DNA from: [Eubacterium] saphenum
GTDB lineage: Bacteria; Bacillota; Clostridia; Peptostreptococcales; Anaerovoracaceae
DNA: 64,000 bases
Direction: 5' to 3'
Assembly (NCBI GenBank): GCA_004555725.1
Contig: SFHC01000005.1
Location: 52,505 to 116,504 of the forward strand
Made by a program: the position numbers and the translations under genes. The notes beneath the pieces were generated by a model. That model was given only the letters and a program-made list of their open reading frames with translations. It did no database searches and was not told the origin of the DNA. Shown here piece by piece: positions 17,193-25,314 of this stretch. Position 1 is the first letter of the stretch. The number at the start of each line of letters is the position of its first letter.

Positions 17193-17747
17193 TTATTCTC
17201 CAACGTTCGGATGAATCCGCAGTGCGATCAGCAGGTCGGAGATACCGTTATAGAGGGTGACGATTCCGATCATCTGCGTGATGACTGCGGCAACGCCGAG
17301 CGGTTTGAAGATCAGCACCAGTCCGAGGAGCACGGTGATAATGCCCAGAATAACCGGAAGGAGAGGGGAGTGCCGCTCCTGCCTGTGAATGGCCAGGGCT
17401 TCTCCGAGGTTGAATACGCCGTCAAAGATGACGATGATTCCGATGACTGTCGGAATGACGGAGATGATCGCTTCCGGACGAAGAAAGATCCACAGTCCGA
17501 GCACCGTCAGCAGAATCGAGGACACCAGGTGCACCCTCAGGGCAGTTTCTTTTTGCCGCAGGTACATGATCAGCATAATGACGCCGGTGAGCAGAATCAT
17601 CATCCCGATAAACTTGCATAAGAGCTTGAGGCTGGCTTCCGGGCGGAGAAGAAGCACGAGTCCGACCAGAGCGGACATGGCGGCGGTCAAAAGCTTGTTC
17701 CTCTTCAGATTGCGAAGCCTCGCATCATAAGGTTTTTCGGAAAACAT
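17193..17747 (-). CDS. DUF308 (HdeD-like) membrane protein
   Basis: A 184-residue protein with six hydrophobic helices arranged as three helical pairs, each carrying an LLRPE, FLRPE or IFKP element at the end of a helix, typical of the DUF308 repeats of HdeD. E. coli HdeD is linked to acid resistance; the function in Clostridia is unknown. AAAGGAG stands seven bases before the ATG. It lies about 140 bases downstream of a radical SAM gene on the same strand, with a terminator hairpin between, so it may depend on read-through. Confidence 0.85.
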   Translation of the reverse strand: MFSEKPYDARLRNLKRNKLLTAAMSALVGLVLLLRPEASLKLLCKFIGMMILLTGVIMLIMYLRQKETALRVHLVSSILLTVLGLWIFLRPEAIISVIPTVIGIIVIFDGVFNLGEALAIHRQERHSPLLPVILGIITVLLGLVLIFKPLGVAAVITQMIGIVTLYNGISDLLIALRIHPNVGE

Positions 17748-17810
17748 AATCGACTCCTTTCTATGAGGTCCGCGTGAATAGGGCAGGCGCGGAAGAAGTG
17801 AAAGAATATG

Positions 17811-17853
17811 AAAACAGGCAGCGGAAACCCGTCCGGGCCTGCAGCGCTGCCTG
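17811..17853 (-). terminator. Terminator after the radical SAM gene
   Basis: Perfect stem CAGGCAGCG/CGCTGCCTG (17845-17853 with 17815-17823) followed on the minus strand by TTTTCA. The T-tract is short, so some read-through into the DUF308 gene is likely. Confidence 0.7.
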
Positions 17854-17888
17854 ATCTTAATCTTATAATGTCTATGGACCGATGAAGG

Positions 17889-18788
17889 TTAGAACTGAGA
17901 ATCCGCTACAGTTCCTTCCATGACGTGGAGATCGTAAGGCTCAAATTTCACCTTTCTGTACGCGTCAACATCGAGGACGGACTCGTCCCAGTCGGAGCGG
18001 ATTTCACCGTTCTGTTTGATGATGATATCGTAGAGAATGTCGTAAGTTTTTCCGTCTTCCTTATCCTTCTCAACAATGGTGGAGTACGGAAGTGTCTTAT
18101 GATAGGTGAGAGTCAGGCCCTTATAATCATAGTGGAATCCGCAGCGCATGCGGCATCCGTCCAGTCCCTTGTAGTCAGCGATCTTATTCAGATCAGCGAG
18201 AATCGGATCGCCTTCGCGGTCGTACAGATTTTCCGGCGTAGTAGCGGTGTAGTCAAAACGGAACTGCACCGGGATATTGTAAGGAATCCAGCGCTCCAGA
18301 TATTCAGGAAGGCGTTCTGCCGGATAGTCTTTATAGAGTACACAGTTTACACGTGTACGTACAGCAAGACGAGACAGAAGATCGTCCGCACCTTCCTCTA
18401 CATACTTGACCAGGTGTCTGGATACATTGATGCAGGTAATCTTGTCTTTGTTCTTTTCTGTAAAGTCGATCAGGTCCTGCTCGCTCTGCCCTTCAAATGT
18501 CGGCAGAGTAGTGTTGATGAATACACGGTGTGTCGGCGGGATCTGGTTCAGCATCTCCTGCAGAGCCTCGCGGTTTGCAAATGGTTCGCCGCCGGTGAAT
18601 ACAAAGTCACAGTTCGGAGTGATTTCATCCATCAGTTTTATAGACGGGATGATTTTATCCTTGCTGAACCCTGTTGTGTCGGAGTATTCACCTTTATTGA
18701 TACAGAATGGGCAGTGGTTGCCGCAGTCATAGGGTGCGAATACCGTGACTGTTGCCCCGCCCGTACGAGTTTTATACGGATTTTTCAT
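17889..18788 (-). CDS. Radical SAM protein of unknown function
   Basis: A 299-residue enzyme with the 4Fe-4S/SAM motif CGNHCPFC near residue 22 and the FTGGEP motif near residue 63, so SAM cleavage to a 5'-deoxyadenosyl radical is expected. There is no second ferredoxin cluster and no SPASM-like cysteine-rich end; CRMRC near residue 213 is the only other cysteine pair. I cannot name a substrate. The start at 18788 is set by AAAGGAAAGG upstream and by the promoter: the longer frame to 18842 would run back across the -10 box. The promoter is near-consensus, suggesting steady expression. Confidence 0.85.
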   Translation of the reverse strand: MKNPYKTRTGGATVTVFAPYDCGNHCPFCINKGEYSDTTGFSKDKIIPSIKLMDEITPNCDFVFTGGEPFANREALQEMLNQIPPTHRVFINTTLPTFEGQSEQDLIDFTEKNKDKITCINVSRHLVKYVEEGADDLLSRLAVRTRVNCVLYKDYPAERLPEYLERWIPYNIPVQFRFDYTATTPENLYDREGDPILADLNKIADYKGLDGCRMRCGFHYDYKGLTLTYHKTLPYSTIVEKDKEDGKTYDILYDIIIKQNGEIRSDWDESVLDVDAYRKVKFEPYDLHVMEGTVADSQF

Positions 18789-18824
18789 GGTCTCAACCTT
18801 TCCTTTGCTTAGTTTACGATTGTA

Positions 18825-18853
18825 ATTATAATATAGGTTCACACAACTTTCAA
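18825..18853 (-). promoter_or_regulatory. Sigma-A promoter of the radical SAM gene
   Basis: On the minus strand TTGAAA (18848-18853), a 17-base spacer and TATAAT (18825-18830), about 37 bases before the ATG. It shows that the upstream extension of the reading frame is not translated. Confidence 0.75.
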
Positions 18854-19037
18854 TCCGACTTTCTTGTGTATAAACAATTAATTTAATTATTTTTTAAAGC
18901 ATTTTTTCATTTGCAACAGTTTTTGATGGATTTTCAGTCTGTTTTTTTGTGAGAACCGCCCTGTCTGTTTATGCGCAGAAATGGAAAAGATGGCGATTTA
19001 AAGGGGATTGGAAGTGAAATTTACTTCATGAGGAAGT

Positions 19038-19043
19038 ATAATA
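19038..19043 (+). promoter_or_regulatory. Candidate -10 box of the isochorismatase-like gene
   Basis: A perfect TATAAT 62 bases before the start; no convincing -35. The near-palindrome GAAGTGAAATTTACTTC (19011-19027) lies where a -35 or an operator would be. Confidence 0.3.
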
Positions 19044-19105
19044 GGAGTGTGAAACTTTTCAGAAATATATTGACCAACAGAAACGATAACAGGGGAGGTG
19101 TTTCT

Positions 19106-19642
19106 ATGAGGAAAATTCTGGTCGTCGTAGATATGCAGAACGATTTTGTCGATGGCGCGCTTGGCACTCCGGAAGCGGTCTCCATCGTTCCTGCCGTGAG
19201 GAACAGAATTCTGCAGTATCCGGAAGAAGATCGCTATGCAACGATGGACACGCACGGAGAGAATTATGAGAAGACGCAGGAAGGCGCCAATCTTCCTGTC
19301 CGCCACTGCATCCGGGGAACGGAAGGCTGGAAGCTTGTCCCGCAGATTGACAGTCTGATTCCTGAAAATCACAGAATTTACAAGCCGTCGTTCGGTTCGG
19401 AGGAACTTGCACAGGATATGAAGGCTCTGGCAGAAACAGGCGGAGAAGAACTGCGGATTGAACTGATCGGTGTCTGCACAGATATCTGTGTGGTTTCCAA
19501 TGCACTTCTGCTGAAGGCTGCTCTTCCGGAGGTGCGTGTCACTGTGGATCCTGCCTGCTGCGCGGGAACGACGCCGGAGGCGCATGAAGCCGCACTTCTG
19601 ACGATGCGCTCCTGTCAGGTTGAAATGGCGCTGTCGGAATAA
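19106..19642 (+). CDS. Cysteine hydrolase, isochorismatase/nicotinamidase family
   Basis: A 178-residue hydrolase. The catalytic triad of the family is visible: Asp in VVDMQNDFVDG near residue 9, Lys in RIYKPSFGS near residue 92, and Cys in IGVCTDICV near residue 125-130. The THGENY element near residue 50 resembles the metal-binding part of nicotinamidases (PncA), which release ammonia from nicotinamide for NAD salvage; an isochorismatase or other amidase role cannot be excluded. The ATG at 19106 has GGGGAGG seven bases upstream; in-frame codons before it, back to 18971, have no RBS. It appears to be monocistronic. Confidence 0.9.
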   Translation: MRKILVVVDMQNDFVDGALGTPEAVSIVPAVRNRILQYPEEDRYATMDTHGENYEKTQEGANLPVRHCIRGTEGWKLVPQIDSLIPENHRIYKPSFGSEELAQDMKALAETGGEELRIELIGVCTDICVVSNALLLKAALPEVRVTVDPACCAGTTPEAHEAALLTMRSCQVEMALSE

Positions 19643-19813
19643 TTATAAAAAACGCCGAAAAATAGCTGAAAGATGCTGTGAAGAATTTCAGCTTCCATCA
19701 GATCGAACTGACAGATCATCAGAACGCAAAAGTGCCGCCATACCGGCGCTTCAGAGGATGATCGCTGATAAGATATTGAATCATGAGTTGATTACCATAT
19801 GAAAAGGAGAGAC

Positions 19814-22249
19814 ATGAGTCCTAATAATAAGAACAGAAAAAAACAGGAAAGCCATTTCTCGTGGAGCCGGGCGGTTCGGTGTTCTGCCGTTCTTGCGGTT
19901 TCTGCGTCCATGACGGCTGCAGTATCCGTTCCTGCCCTTGGCGGACAGGCCTTTGCCGCGACAGCCTGGAAAAACGTGCCGGTGAGCGCGCAGATCAAGA
20001 AGGACGGAACAGCTGTACGGAAATCTGCGACTTCATCTTCAGCGAAAGTTGCAACGGTCAGCCGTGGAAAAACGTACACTGTCTCATTTGAGAAATTCAC
20101 TTCAGATTCGAGTGCCAAGGCGAGCAGCCGCTGGCTCTATTCATCGGCTCTGAAAGGATACATCCGTTCCGATCTGGCAAAGGTTTCCTATGGCAAGAAG
20201 TCAGCCTGGGCTTCAGATGCATTGAGAATGAGAAAAGGCGCAGGGACGCAGTTCGCTTCTGCCGGACTTTTGCAGAAAGGGACCTCAGTCACAGTGCGCG
20301 CCCGTGTCAAGGCGTCAGACGGGAGCAAGTGGTATCGCATCACGAGCGGAGGAAAGACCGTGTACGTCACCGCAGATTACCTGACGTTCACCAAGCCGTC
20401 TTCCAGTTCGGCAAAAGGAAATACCGGCAAGGGGAATGCCGGGAGTACATCTGGCAGCACCTCTTCAAAAACTGCGGTCAATCCAGATGCCTCTGTATCT
20501 GACAGTGCGCCGCTGCTGAAGGCTTCCGGAAAAGTTACGGCTTCCGCAGCGGCAGTCCGCAGAGCGCCGTCCGATTCAGCCGCGCAGATCAAGTCCCTGA
20601 AAAAAGGAAAGAAGCTGACGGTTACCTCAGAAACCTTCACATCCTCAATCAGTGCATCGACATCGAAACGCTGGGTTTACGCTTCCAACGTCAAGGGATA
20701 TGTGAGAAGAGATCAGGTTTCACTTTCTTATCCAGGATCAAAAATAGCTTATGTTCAGGCAGACGGCGGACTGAACACCAGAAAAGGACCGGGAAAAACG
20801 TTCTCCAGGACCGGACAAGCGGCAGACGGCAGTAAGGTCACAGCCAGACTGCGGACCTGGGGGCCGGAAGGCACAGACGGCGATCTCTGGTACCGGGTTG
20901 TGATTAACGGAAAAAGCTGCTATGTAAAAGGGACATTCCTGAACTTCAGTGCAAAAAATACAGATTCCGGAAACAAAGGGAATACAGGAAACACAGGGAA
21001 AGAGAATTCCGGTACAGATAATAATAAAGACAACCAGGATATGAACACTTCTTCCTATATCACCAAAGACGGTTTTCCGGCATCGTATCTTCCATATCTG
21101 GAAACCCTGCATCAGGCACATCCGACCTGGAAATTCACGCCGGTGCAGACCGGACTGGACTGGTCGCAGGCGACAGCGCAGATGACGTTTAAAACCGGGA
21201 CCAATACGATTCAGAAAGGCAGCGTGTTCCCGGCGACGTTCTTTTCCGTGGAACCGGGATGCTATAACTATCTGACTGATACGTATACGGCAAAAGACGG
21301 CGCCAATTTTGTCGCAGCTTCTAAGAAGGCGGTAATGTACTACATGGATCCGCGCAACTGGCTGACAGACACAGGAATCTTTATGTTCCAGAACAACCGG
21401 TACCATTCTTATCAGGACGCAGACATGGTCCGCACGATCTTGGCGGGGAACTCCGTGCTGAATAAGAGCGGTGTCGCAGAAATGTTCGTTGCTGCCGGAA
21501 AGCAGTATAACGTCAGCCCGACCTATATGGCTTCCAAAGCAATTACGGAGCAGGGCAAGACTACATCCATGATCGACGGAAGCCAGGGTGTGTATAACGT
21601 CTTCAATGTCGGTGCGTCAGATCTGGCAAGCGGCGGTGCGGCTAACGGAATCGCATACGCAAAGCAGCAGGGCTGGACAACACTGCAGAAATCCATTAAC
21701 GGAGGAGCAGCATATATTGCATCCAGCTTCCTGAATAATAATCAGGACAGTGCATATCTGGAGCATTTCAACGTCATGAATGGACTGAATAAGGTCGGCA
21801 CGCATGTCTACATGACGGCTGTGTTTGGACCGAGCTCCCAGTCCTCAACGACATATAAGTCATACAGCACAAATGACAGTCTGGGGAAAGCCCTGGAATT
21901 TGATATTCCAGTGTATCAGAACATGCCTTCTTCAGCCAGCGGACAGCCAGTGATGGACTTCAGTCTTGATAATAACAATTACCTGAAGTCTCTGTCAGTC
22001 ACTGCCAATGGAAAGACCACACAGCTGATTTCTGATTCAGTATCCAACTATGCGCTTCAGTTTACGGCATCGGCAGGCGGCGCGGATTCTGTCAGCATCC
22101 AGGCAACGGCAGCAAGCAGAACCGGCGCTTCTGTATCCGGAAATATGGCCGTCAGCATGAACGGACAGACGCAGCAGACGGCACAGGTCGTATGCACATC
22201 CTCTTCTGGTGAAACACGGACGTATACGATTATTATCAACGCACAGTAG
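19814..22249 (+). CDS. Secreted N-acetylglucosaminidase with several SH3b-like domains
   Basis: Cell-wall hydrolase expected to cut the glycan strand of peptidoglycan. 811 residues: a signal peptide (basic KNRKKQ region, hydrophobic core, cleavage near AFA-AT), then SH3b-like repeats at about 45-115, 120-185, 230-300 and 305-375 (two carry the LRMRKGAG or LNTRKGPG turn), an Asn/Gly/Ser linker, and a glucosaminidase domain (about 415-690) with the likely catalytic Glu in SKAITEQGK. The last 100 residues form a beta-sandwich resembling cadherin-like domains. The start at 19814 has AAAGGAGAG five bases upstream. The 3' end overlaps the convergent radical SAM gene by 14 bases. It probably acts in cell separation; no covalent anchor is seen. 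Confidence 0.88.
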   Translation: MSPNNKNRKKQESHFSWSRAVRCSAVLAVSASMTAAVSVPALGGQAFAATAWKNVPVSAQIKKDGTAVRKSATSSSAKVATVSRGKTYTVSFEKFTSDSSAKASSRWLYSSALKGYIRSDLAKVSYGKKSAWASDALRMRKGAGTQFASAGLLQKGTSVTVRARVKASDGSKWYRITSGGKTVYVTADYLTFTKPSSSSAKGNTGKGNAGSTSGSTSSKTAVNPDASVSDSAPLLKASGKVTASAAAVRRAPSDSAAQIKSLKKGKKLTVTSETFTSSISASTSKRWVYASNVKGYVRRDQVSLSYPGSKIAYVQADGGLNTRKGPGKTFSRTGQAADGSKVTARLRTWGPEGTDGDLWYRVVINGKSCYVKGTFLNFSAKNTDSGNKGNTGNTGKENSGTDNNKDNQDMNTSSYITKDGFPASYLPYLETLHQAHPTWKFTPVQTGLDWSQATAQMTFKTGTNTIQKGSVFPATFFSVEPGCYNYLTDTYTAKDGANFVAASKKAVMYYMDPRNWLTDTGIFMFQNNRYHSYQDADMVRTILAGNSVLNKSGVAEMFVAAGKQYNVSPTYMASKAITEQGKTTSMIDGSQGVYNVFNVGASDLASGGAANGIAYAKQQGWTTLQKSINGGAAYIASSFLNNNQDSAYLEHFNVMNGLNKVGTHVYMTAVFGPSSQSSTTYKSYSTNDSLGKALEFDIPVYQNMPSSASGQPVMDFSLDNNNYLKSLSVTANGKTTQLISDSVSNYALQFTASAGGADSVSIQATAASRTGASVSGNMAVSMNGQTQQTAQVVCTSSSGETRTYTIIINAQ

Positions 22250-23237
22250 ACGGATGGAGGCGGCTTCCTTGCCAGGAATTCCTTTGTCTGAGCTCAGCGT
22301 TGATGCCGTTTAATATAGTCCGTTTCCGGAAGCTCCATTCCGGGGCGATGAGAAGAAGACGGGGAACGTCTGCCGTCAGACGGTGGATGACCATCTCCGG
22401 CGGAAGTTCTTCAATCATGTCACACACAAGGTTAATGTAGGCTCCCATGTCCGGGAAAGGCTGGTAATCCGGCATTTCCACGGCGAGGCGGGAGCCTTTT
22501 ACAATGTTCAGAAGATGGAGCTTGATGCCCCAGCTGCGGTTGTCAATGACAAAGTTCAGGGAGCGGAACATGTCTTCACGAGATTCGCCGGGCAGTCCAA
22601 GAATCAGGTGGGTGACGGCGTGGAGCCCGCGGGTGTGGAGATTTTCCATGGCCCGGATGTATTCCTCATTTTCGTAGCAGCGGTTGATTTCGCGTGCAGT
22701 TTCGGAATTTGCTGTCTGCAGACCGAGTTCAAGCCAGAGAAAATGGTCCTCTGCTAGCTCGCACAGCAGGTCCAGAACCTCCTCCGGAAGACAGTCCGGA
22801 CGCGTGGCTATGACGAGCCCTTGAATGCGGGGATCGGACAGAGCCGTTTCAAACCGGCTGCGAAGAACCGGAACAGGAGCATAGGTGTTGGTATGATTCT
22901 GGAAATAGGCGAGGCAGCCGGCTCTAGGCCATTTTTTATGCAGCAGGTCCAGTTCAGAAGAGATGCTCCCTGCAAATTCTCCGCTGCCGCTGGCACTGCA
23001 GAATGCACAGCCGCCAGTTCCTTTGCTGCCGTCACGGTTTGGACAGGTAAATCCTCCGTCCAGCGAGAGCTTGATCATTTTCTTGTGGAAGCGCTGTTTC
23101 AGCCAGTAGTTGATCGTGTTCATGCGCTCAGCGGCTTCATCGCCATCCGGAGTTTTTCTGAGTCCAGTAAACTCAGGCACATCAGCATTCCAGATCTCCT
23201 GCGGAGAGACTGAACAGATTGGATTTATATTCGACAT
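22236..23237 (-). CDS. Radical SAM protein, YhcC/TIGR01212 family
   Basis: A 333-residue radical SAM protein of the YhcC-like family (Elp3-related). The cluster-binding cysteines sit in the long family form CPNRDGSKGTGGCAFC near residue 55-70; further marks are YFQNHTNTYAP, ATRPDCLP, ELGLQTAN and LILGLPGE. The biochemical role of the family is not settled. The start at 23237 has AAAGGAAC upstream; an in-frame extension to 23327 has none. The gene is convergent with, and overlaps by 14 bases, the glucosaminidase gene. The 311-base divergent gap to queH holds the queH promoter and a leader of unclear content for this gene. Confidence 0.9.
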   Translation of the reverse strand: MSNINPICSVSPQEIWNADVPEFTGLRKTPDGDEAAERMNTINYWLKQRFHKKMIKLSLDGGFTCPNRDGSKGTGGCAFCSASGSGEFAGSISSELDLLHKKWPRAGCLAYFQNHTNTYAPVPVLRSRFETALSDPRIQGLVIATRPDCLPEEVLDLLCELAEDHFLWLELGLQTANSETAREINRCYENEEYIRAMENLHTRGLHAVTHLILGLPGESREDMFRSLNFVIDNRSWGIKLHLLNIVKGSRLAVEMPDYQPFPDMGAYINLVCDMIEELPPEMVIHRLTADVPRLLLIAPEWSFRKRTILNGINAELRQRNSWQGSRLHPSTVR

Positions 23238-23493
23238 GTGCAGTTCCTTTCTTGTGTTTATCGTGTTGGTTCCCTTTATCTCAGCATTTCCGAGCCTTTT
23301 GGTTAAGGACAAAACAAGGCCGGGCAAGGCGCAGATCTTTAAGAAGAAGCGTCCCGGGAAACCACAGGCCGCAATAAACGCTTATCCGTTATCCATCTAT
23401 TGTATAACAGACGACTGGTGATATGGCTGTACTTTCAGAAATTTTTCGGGAAAGCCCCTGCAAACGACCGATCTTTCATTCAATAACCAAATA

Positions 23494-23502
23494 TGCTATA
23501 AT
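23494..23502 (+). promoter_or_regulatory. Extended -10 promoter of queH
   Basis: TGCTATAAT, an extended -10 element, 46 bases before the queH ATG; the -35 region (TTTCAT) is weak, as often with extended -10 promoters. Confidence 0.5.
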
Positions 23503-23548
23503 GTTTCCGCACATCAGCTCATTATGGGCTGAAAACAGGGAGGAAAAC

Positions 23549-24193
23549 ATGAAAGAAAAACTGCTGCTGCACAGCTGCTGCGGCCCGTGCAGTACGGCCT
23601 GTGTCAAGCGGCTGTGTGAAGAAGGAAATTACGAGATCACGGTCTTTTTTTATAATCCGTGTATTACAGAAACAGAGGAATATGAAAAACGTAAGGCCAA
23701 TCAGATCCGTTTTCTGGATCAGTGGAATGAGGAGCATCCGGCTGATCCGGTAGGCTTTATTGAAGGCGACTATTTTCATGACCGAGAAGACTATTTTCAA
23801 ATGGTCCGCGGATTAGAGCAGGAGCCGGAAGGCGGTAAACGCTGTGAAGTCTGCTTCTCACAGCGGCTTGCAAAGTCTGTTTCATATGCGCAGGAGCATG
23901 GATTCCCGCTGTTCACCACAACGCTCACGGTAAGCCCGTATAAGAACTACCCGCTGATTTCAGGAATTGCGGAAGAACTGGCTGAAGAGGCTGATGGAGT
24001 TTCTTTTCTCGATATCGATTTTAAGAAAAAGGACGGATTCCTGAACAGCACTAAGTTGTCAAAGAAATACGGTCTTTATCGGCAGAATTACTGCGGGTGC
24101 ATCTATTCCAAAATTGAGGCAGAAGCACAGCGTAAAGAACGCGCAGAAAGAAGAGCGCAGAAACAGAATGCGCCGGATGTGCAGCATGTATAA
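23549..24193 (+). CDS. queH: Epoxyqueuosine reductase QueH
   Basis: Reduces epoxyqueuosine to queuosine in tRNA, the last step of queuosine formation; QueH (DUF208) replaces the cobalamin-dependent QueG. 214 residues with the diagnostic cysteines: HSCCGPCS near the N-terminus, FFYNPC, CEVCF and NYCGC, which bind an iron-sulfur cluster and a second iron in characterised QueH. The ATG at 23549 has AGGGAGG six bases upstream; upstream in-frame codons extend back across the promoter and are rejected. queA and tgt of the same pathway are also in this window but far away. Confidence 0.95.
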   Translation: MKEKLLLHSCCGPCSTACVKRLCEEGNYEITVFFYNPCITETEEYEKRKANQIRFLDQWNEEHPADPVGFIEGDYFHDREDYFQMVRGLEQEPEGGKRCEVCFSQRLAKSVSYAQEHGFPLFTTTLTVSPYKNYPLISGIAEELAEEADGVSFLDIDFKKKDGFLNSTKLSKKYGLYRQNYCGCIYSKIEAEAQRKERAERRAQKQNAPDVQHV

Positions 24194-24301
24194 GTCCTCA
24201 TGGATGTGTTCTGCAGTGTCATCAGAATCTCTGCCAGAACAGCAGCCATGAAGAGTAAAGCATAGGATAAATTGAATAAGGAAGTATTGGAGGAGAAGAG
24301 T

Positions 24302-25312
24302 ATGTCGAATGTTATTATCCCAGAAGGATATCAGTCCATTCTGGATCCAGTGGAGACCCAGCGCGCCATTAAAAAAGTAAAAGATTATTTTCAGCAGGAA
24401 CTGGCTTACGGTTTGCAGCTGAGACGAGTTTCCGCGCCGCTGTTCGTAGATCCGGATTCTGGTCTGAATGATACGCTGAACGGTGTGGAGCGCCGCGTGT
24501 CTTTTACGCTTAAGGATATGAATGAAAAGACCGTTGAGGTTGTACAGTCCCTGGCCAAATGGAAGCGCTACGCGCTCGGAAAGTACGGCGTAGAGCCGGA
24601 ACACGGCATTTACACTGATATGAACGCGATCCGCAGAGATGAAGAACTGGACAACCTGCATTCGATCTATGTTGATCAGTGGGACTGGGAGAAAGTCATC
24701 ACGAGCGAGGAGAGAACCACAGAGTATCTGCATGAGACCGTGACGACTATCTATAACGCGATCCGCAATCTAAGCGATTACGTCAACCGTCTTTACCGCG
24801 GAATCCAGAACGAGATCCCGAATGAAATTACGTTCATCACTTCCCAGGAACTGGAAGACATGTACCCGGACAAGACACCTAAGGAGAGAGAAGACGCGAT
24901 TTGCAAAGAAAAGCGCGCTGTATTCATCGAGAAGATCGGCGGACCTCTGAAATCCGGAGAACCGCATGACGGCAGAGCTCCGGACTATGATGACTGGGAA
25001 CTGAACGGAGATATTATTCTCTGGAACGATGTGTTAGGCAGAGCATTTGAGCTTTCTTCCATGGGAATCCGTGTAGACGCAGCTGCTCTTGACCGCCAGC
25101 TGAAGATGTCCGGCGATGAGCAGAAGAGAGATCTTCCGTTCCAGCAGGCCGTTCTGCACAACCAGCTTCCGTACTCCATCGGAGGCGGAATCGGACAGAG
25201 CCGTCTGTGCATGTATTTCCTGAGAAAAGCGCATATCGGTGAAGTACAGGTCAGTGTCTGGCCGGAAGATATGATAAAGACCTGCCGCGAGAACGGAATC
25301 GACCTTCTGTAA
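24302..25312 (+). CDS. asnA: Aspartate-ammonia ligase (asparagine synthetase A)
   Basis: ATP-dependent amidation of aspartate with ammonia to asparagine, in the cytosol. 336 residues, the usual length, with the class II aminoacyl-tRNA-synthetase-like fold marks RRVSAPLFV, GVERRVSF, QSLAKWKR, DQWDWEK and the last motif GGGIGQSRLCMYFLRK. The ATG at 24302 has GGAGGAG before it; a TTG ten codons earlier is rejected. No T-box is seen in the 108 bases upstream, so it may be read through from queH. priA begins two bases after its stop. Confidence 0.97.
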   Translation: MSNVIIPEGYQSILDPVETQRAIKKVKDYFQQELAYGLQLRRVSAPLFVDPDSGLNDTLNGVERRVSFTLKDMNEKTVEVVQSLAKWKRYALGKYGVEPEHGIYTDMNAIRRDEELDNLHSIYVDQWDWEKVITSEERTTEYLHETVTTIYNAIRNLSDYVNRLYRGIQNEIPNEITFITSQELEDMYPDKTPKEREDAICKEKRAVFIEKIGGPLKSGEPHDGRAPDYDDWELNGDIILWNDVLGRAFELSSMGIRVDAAALDRQLKMSGDEQKRDLPFQQAVLHNQLPYSIGGGIGQSRLCMYFLRKAHIGEVQVSVWPEDMIKTCRENGIDLL

Positions 25313-25314
25313 TC

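Noticed and set aside
19620..19802. 60-codon frame between the isochorismatase-like and glucosaminidase genes
   Set aside because: It starts inside the previous gene, has no RBS and resembles nothing.
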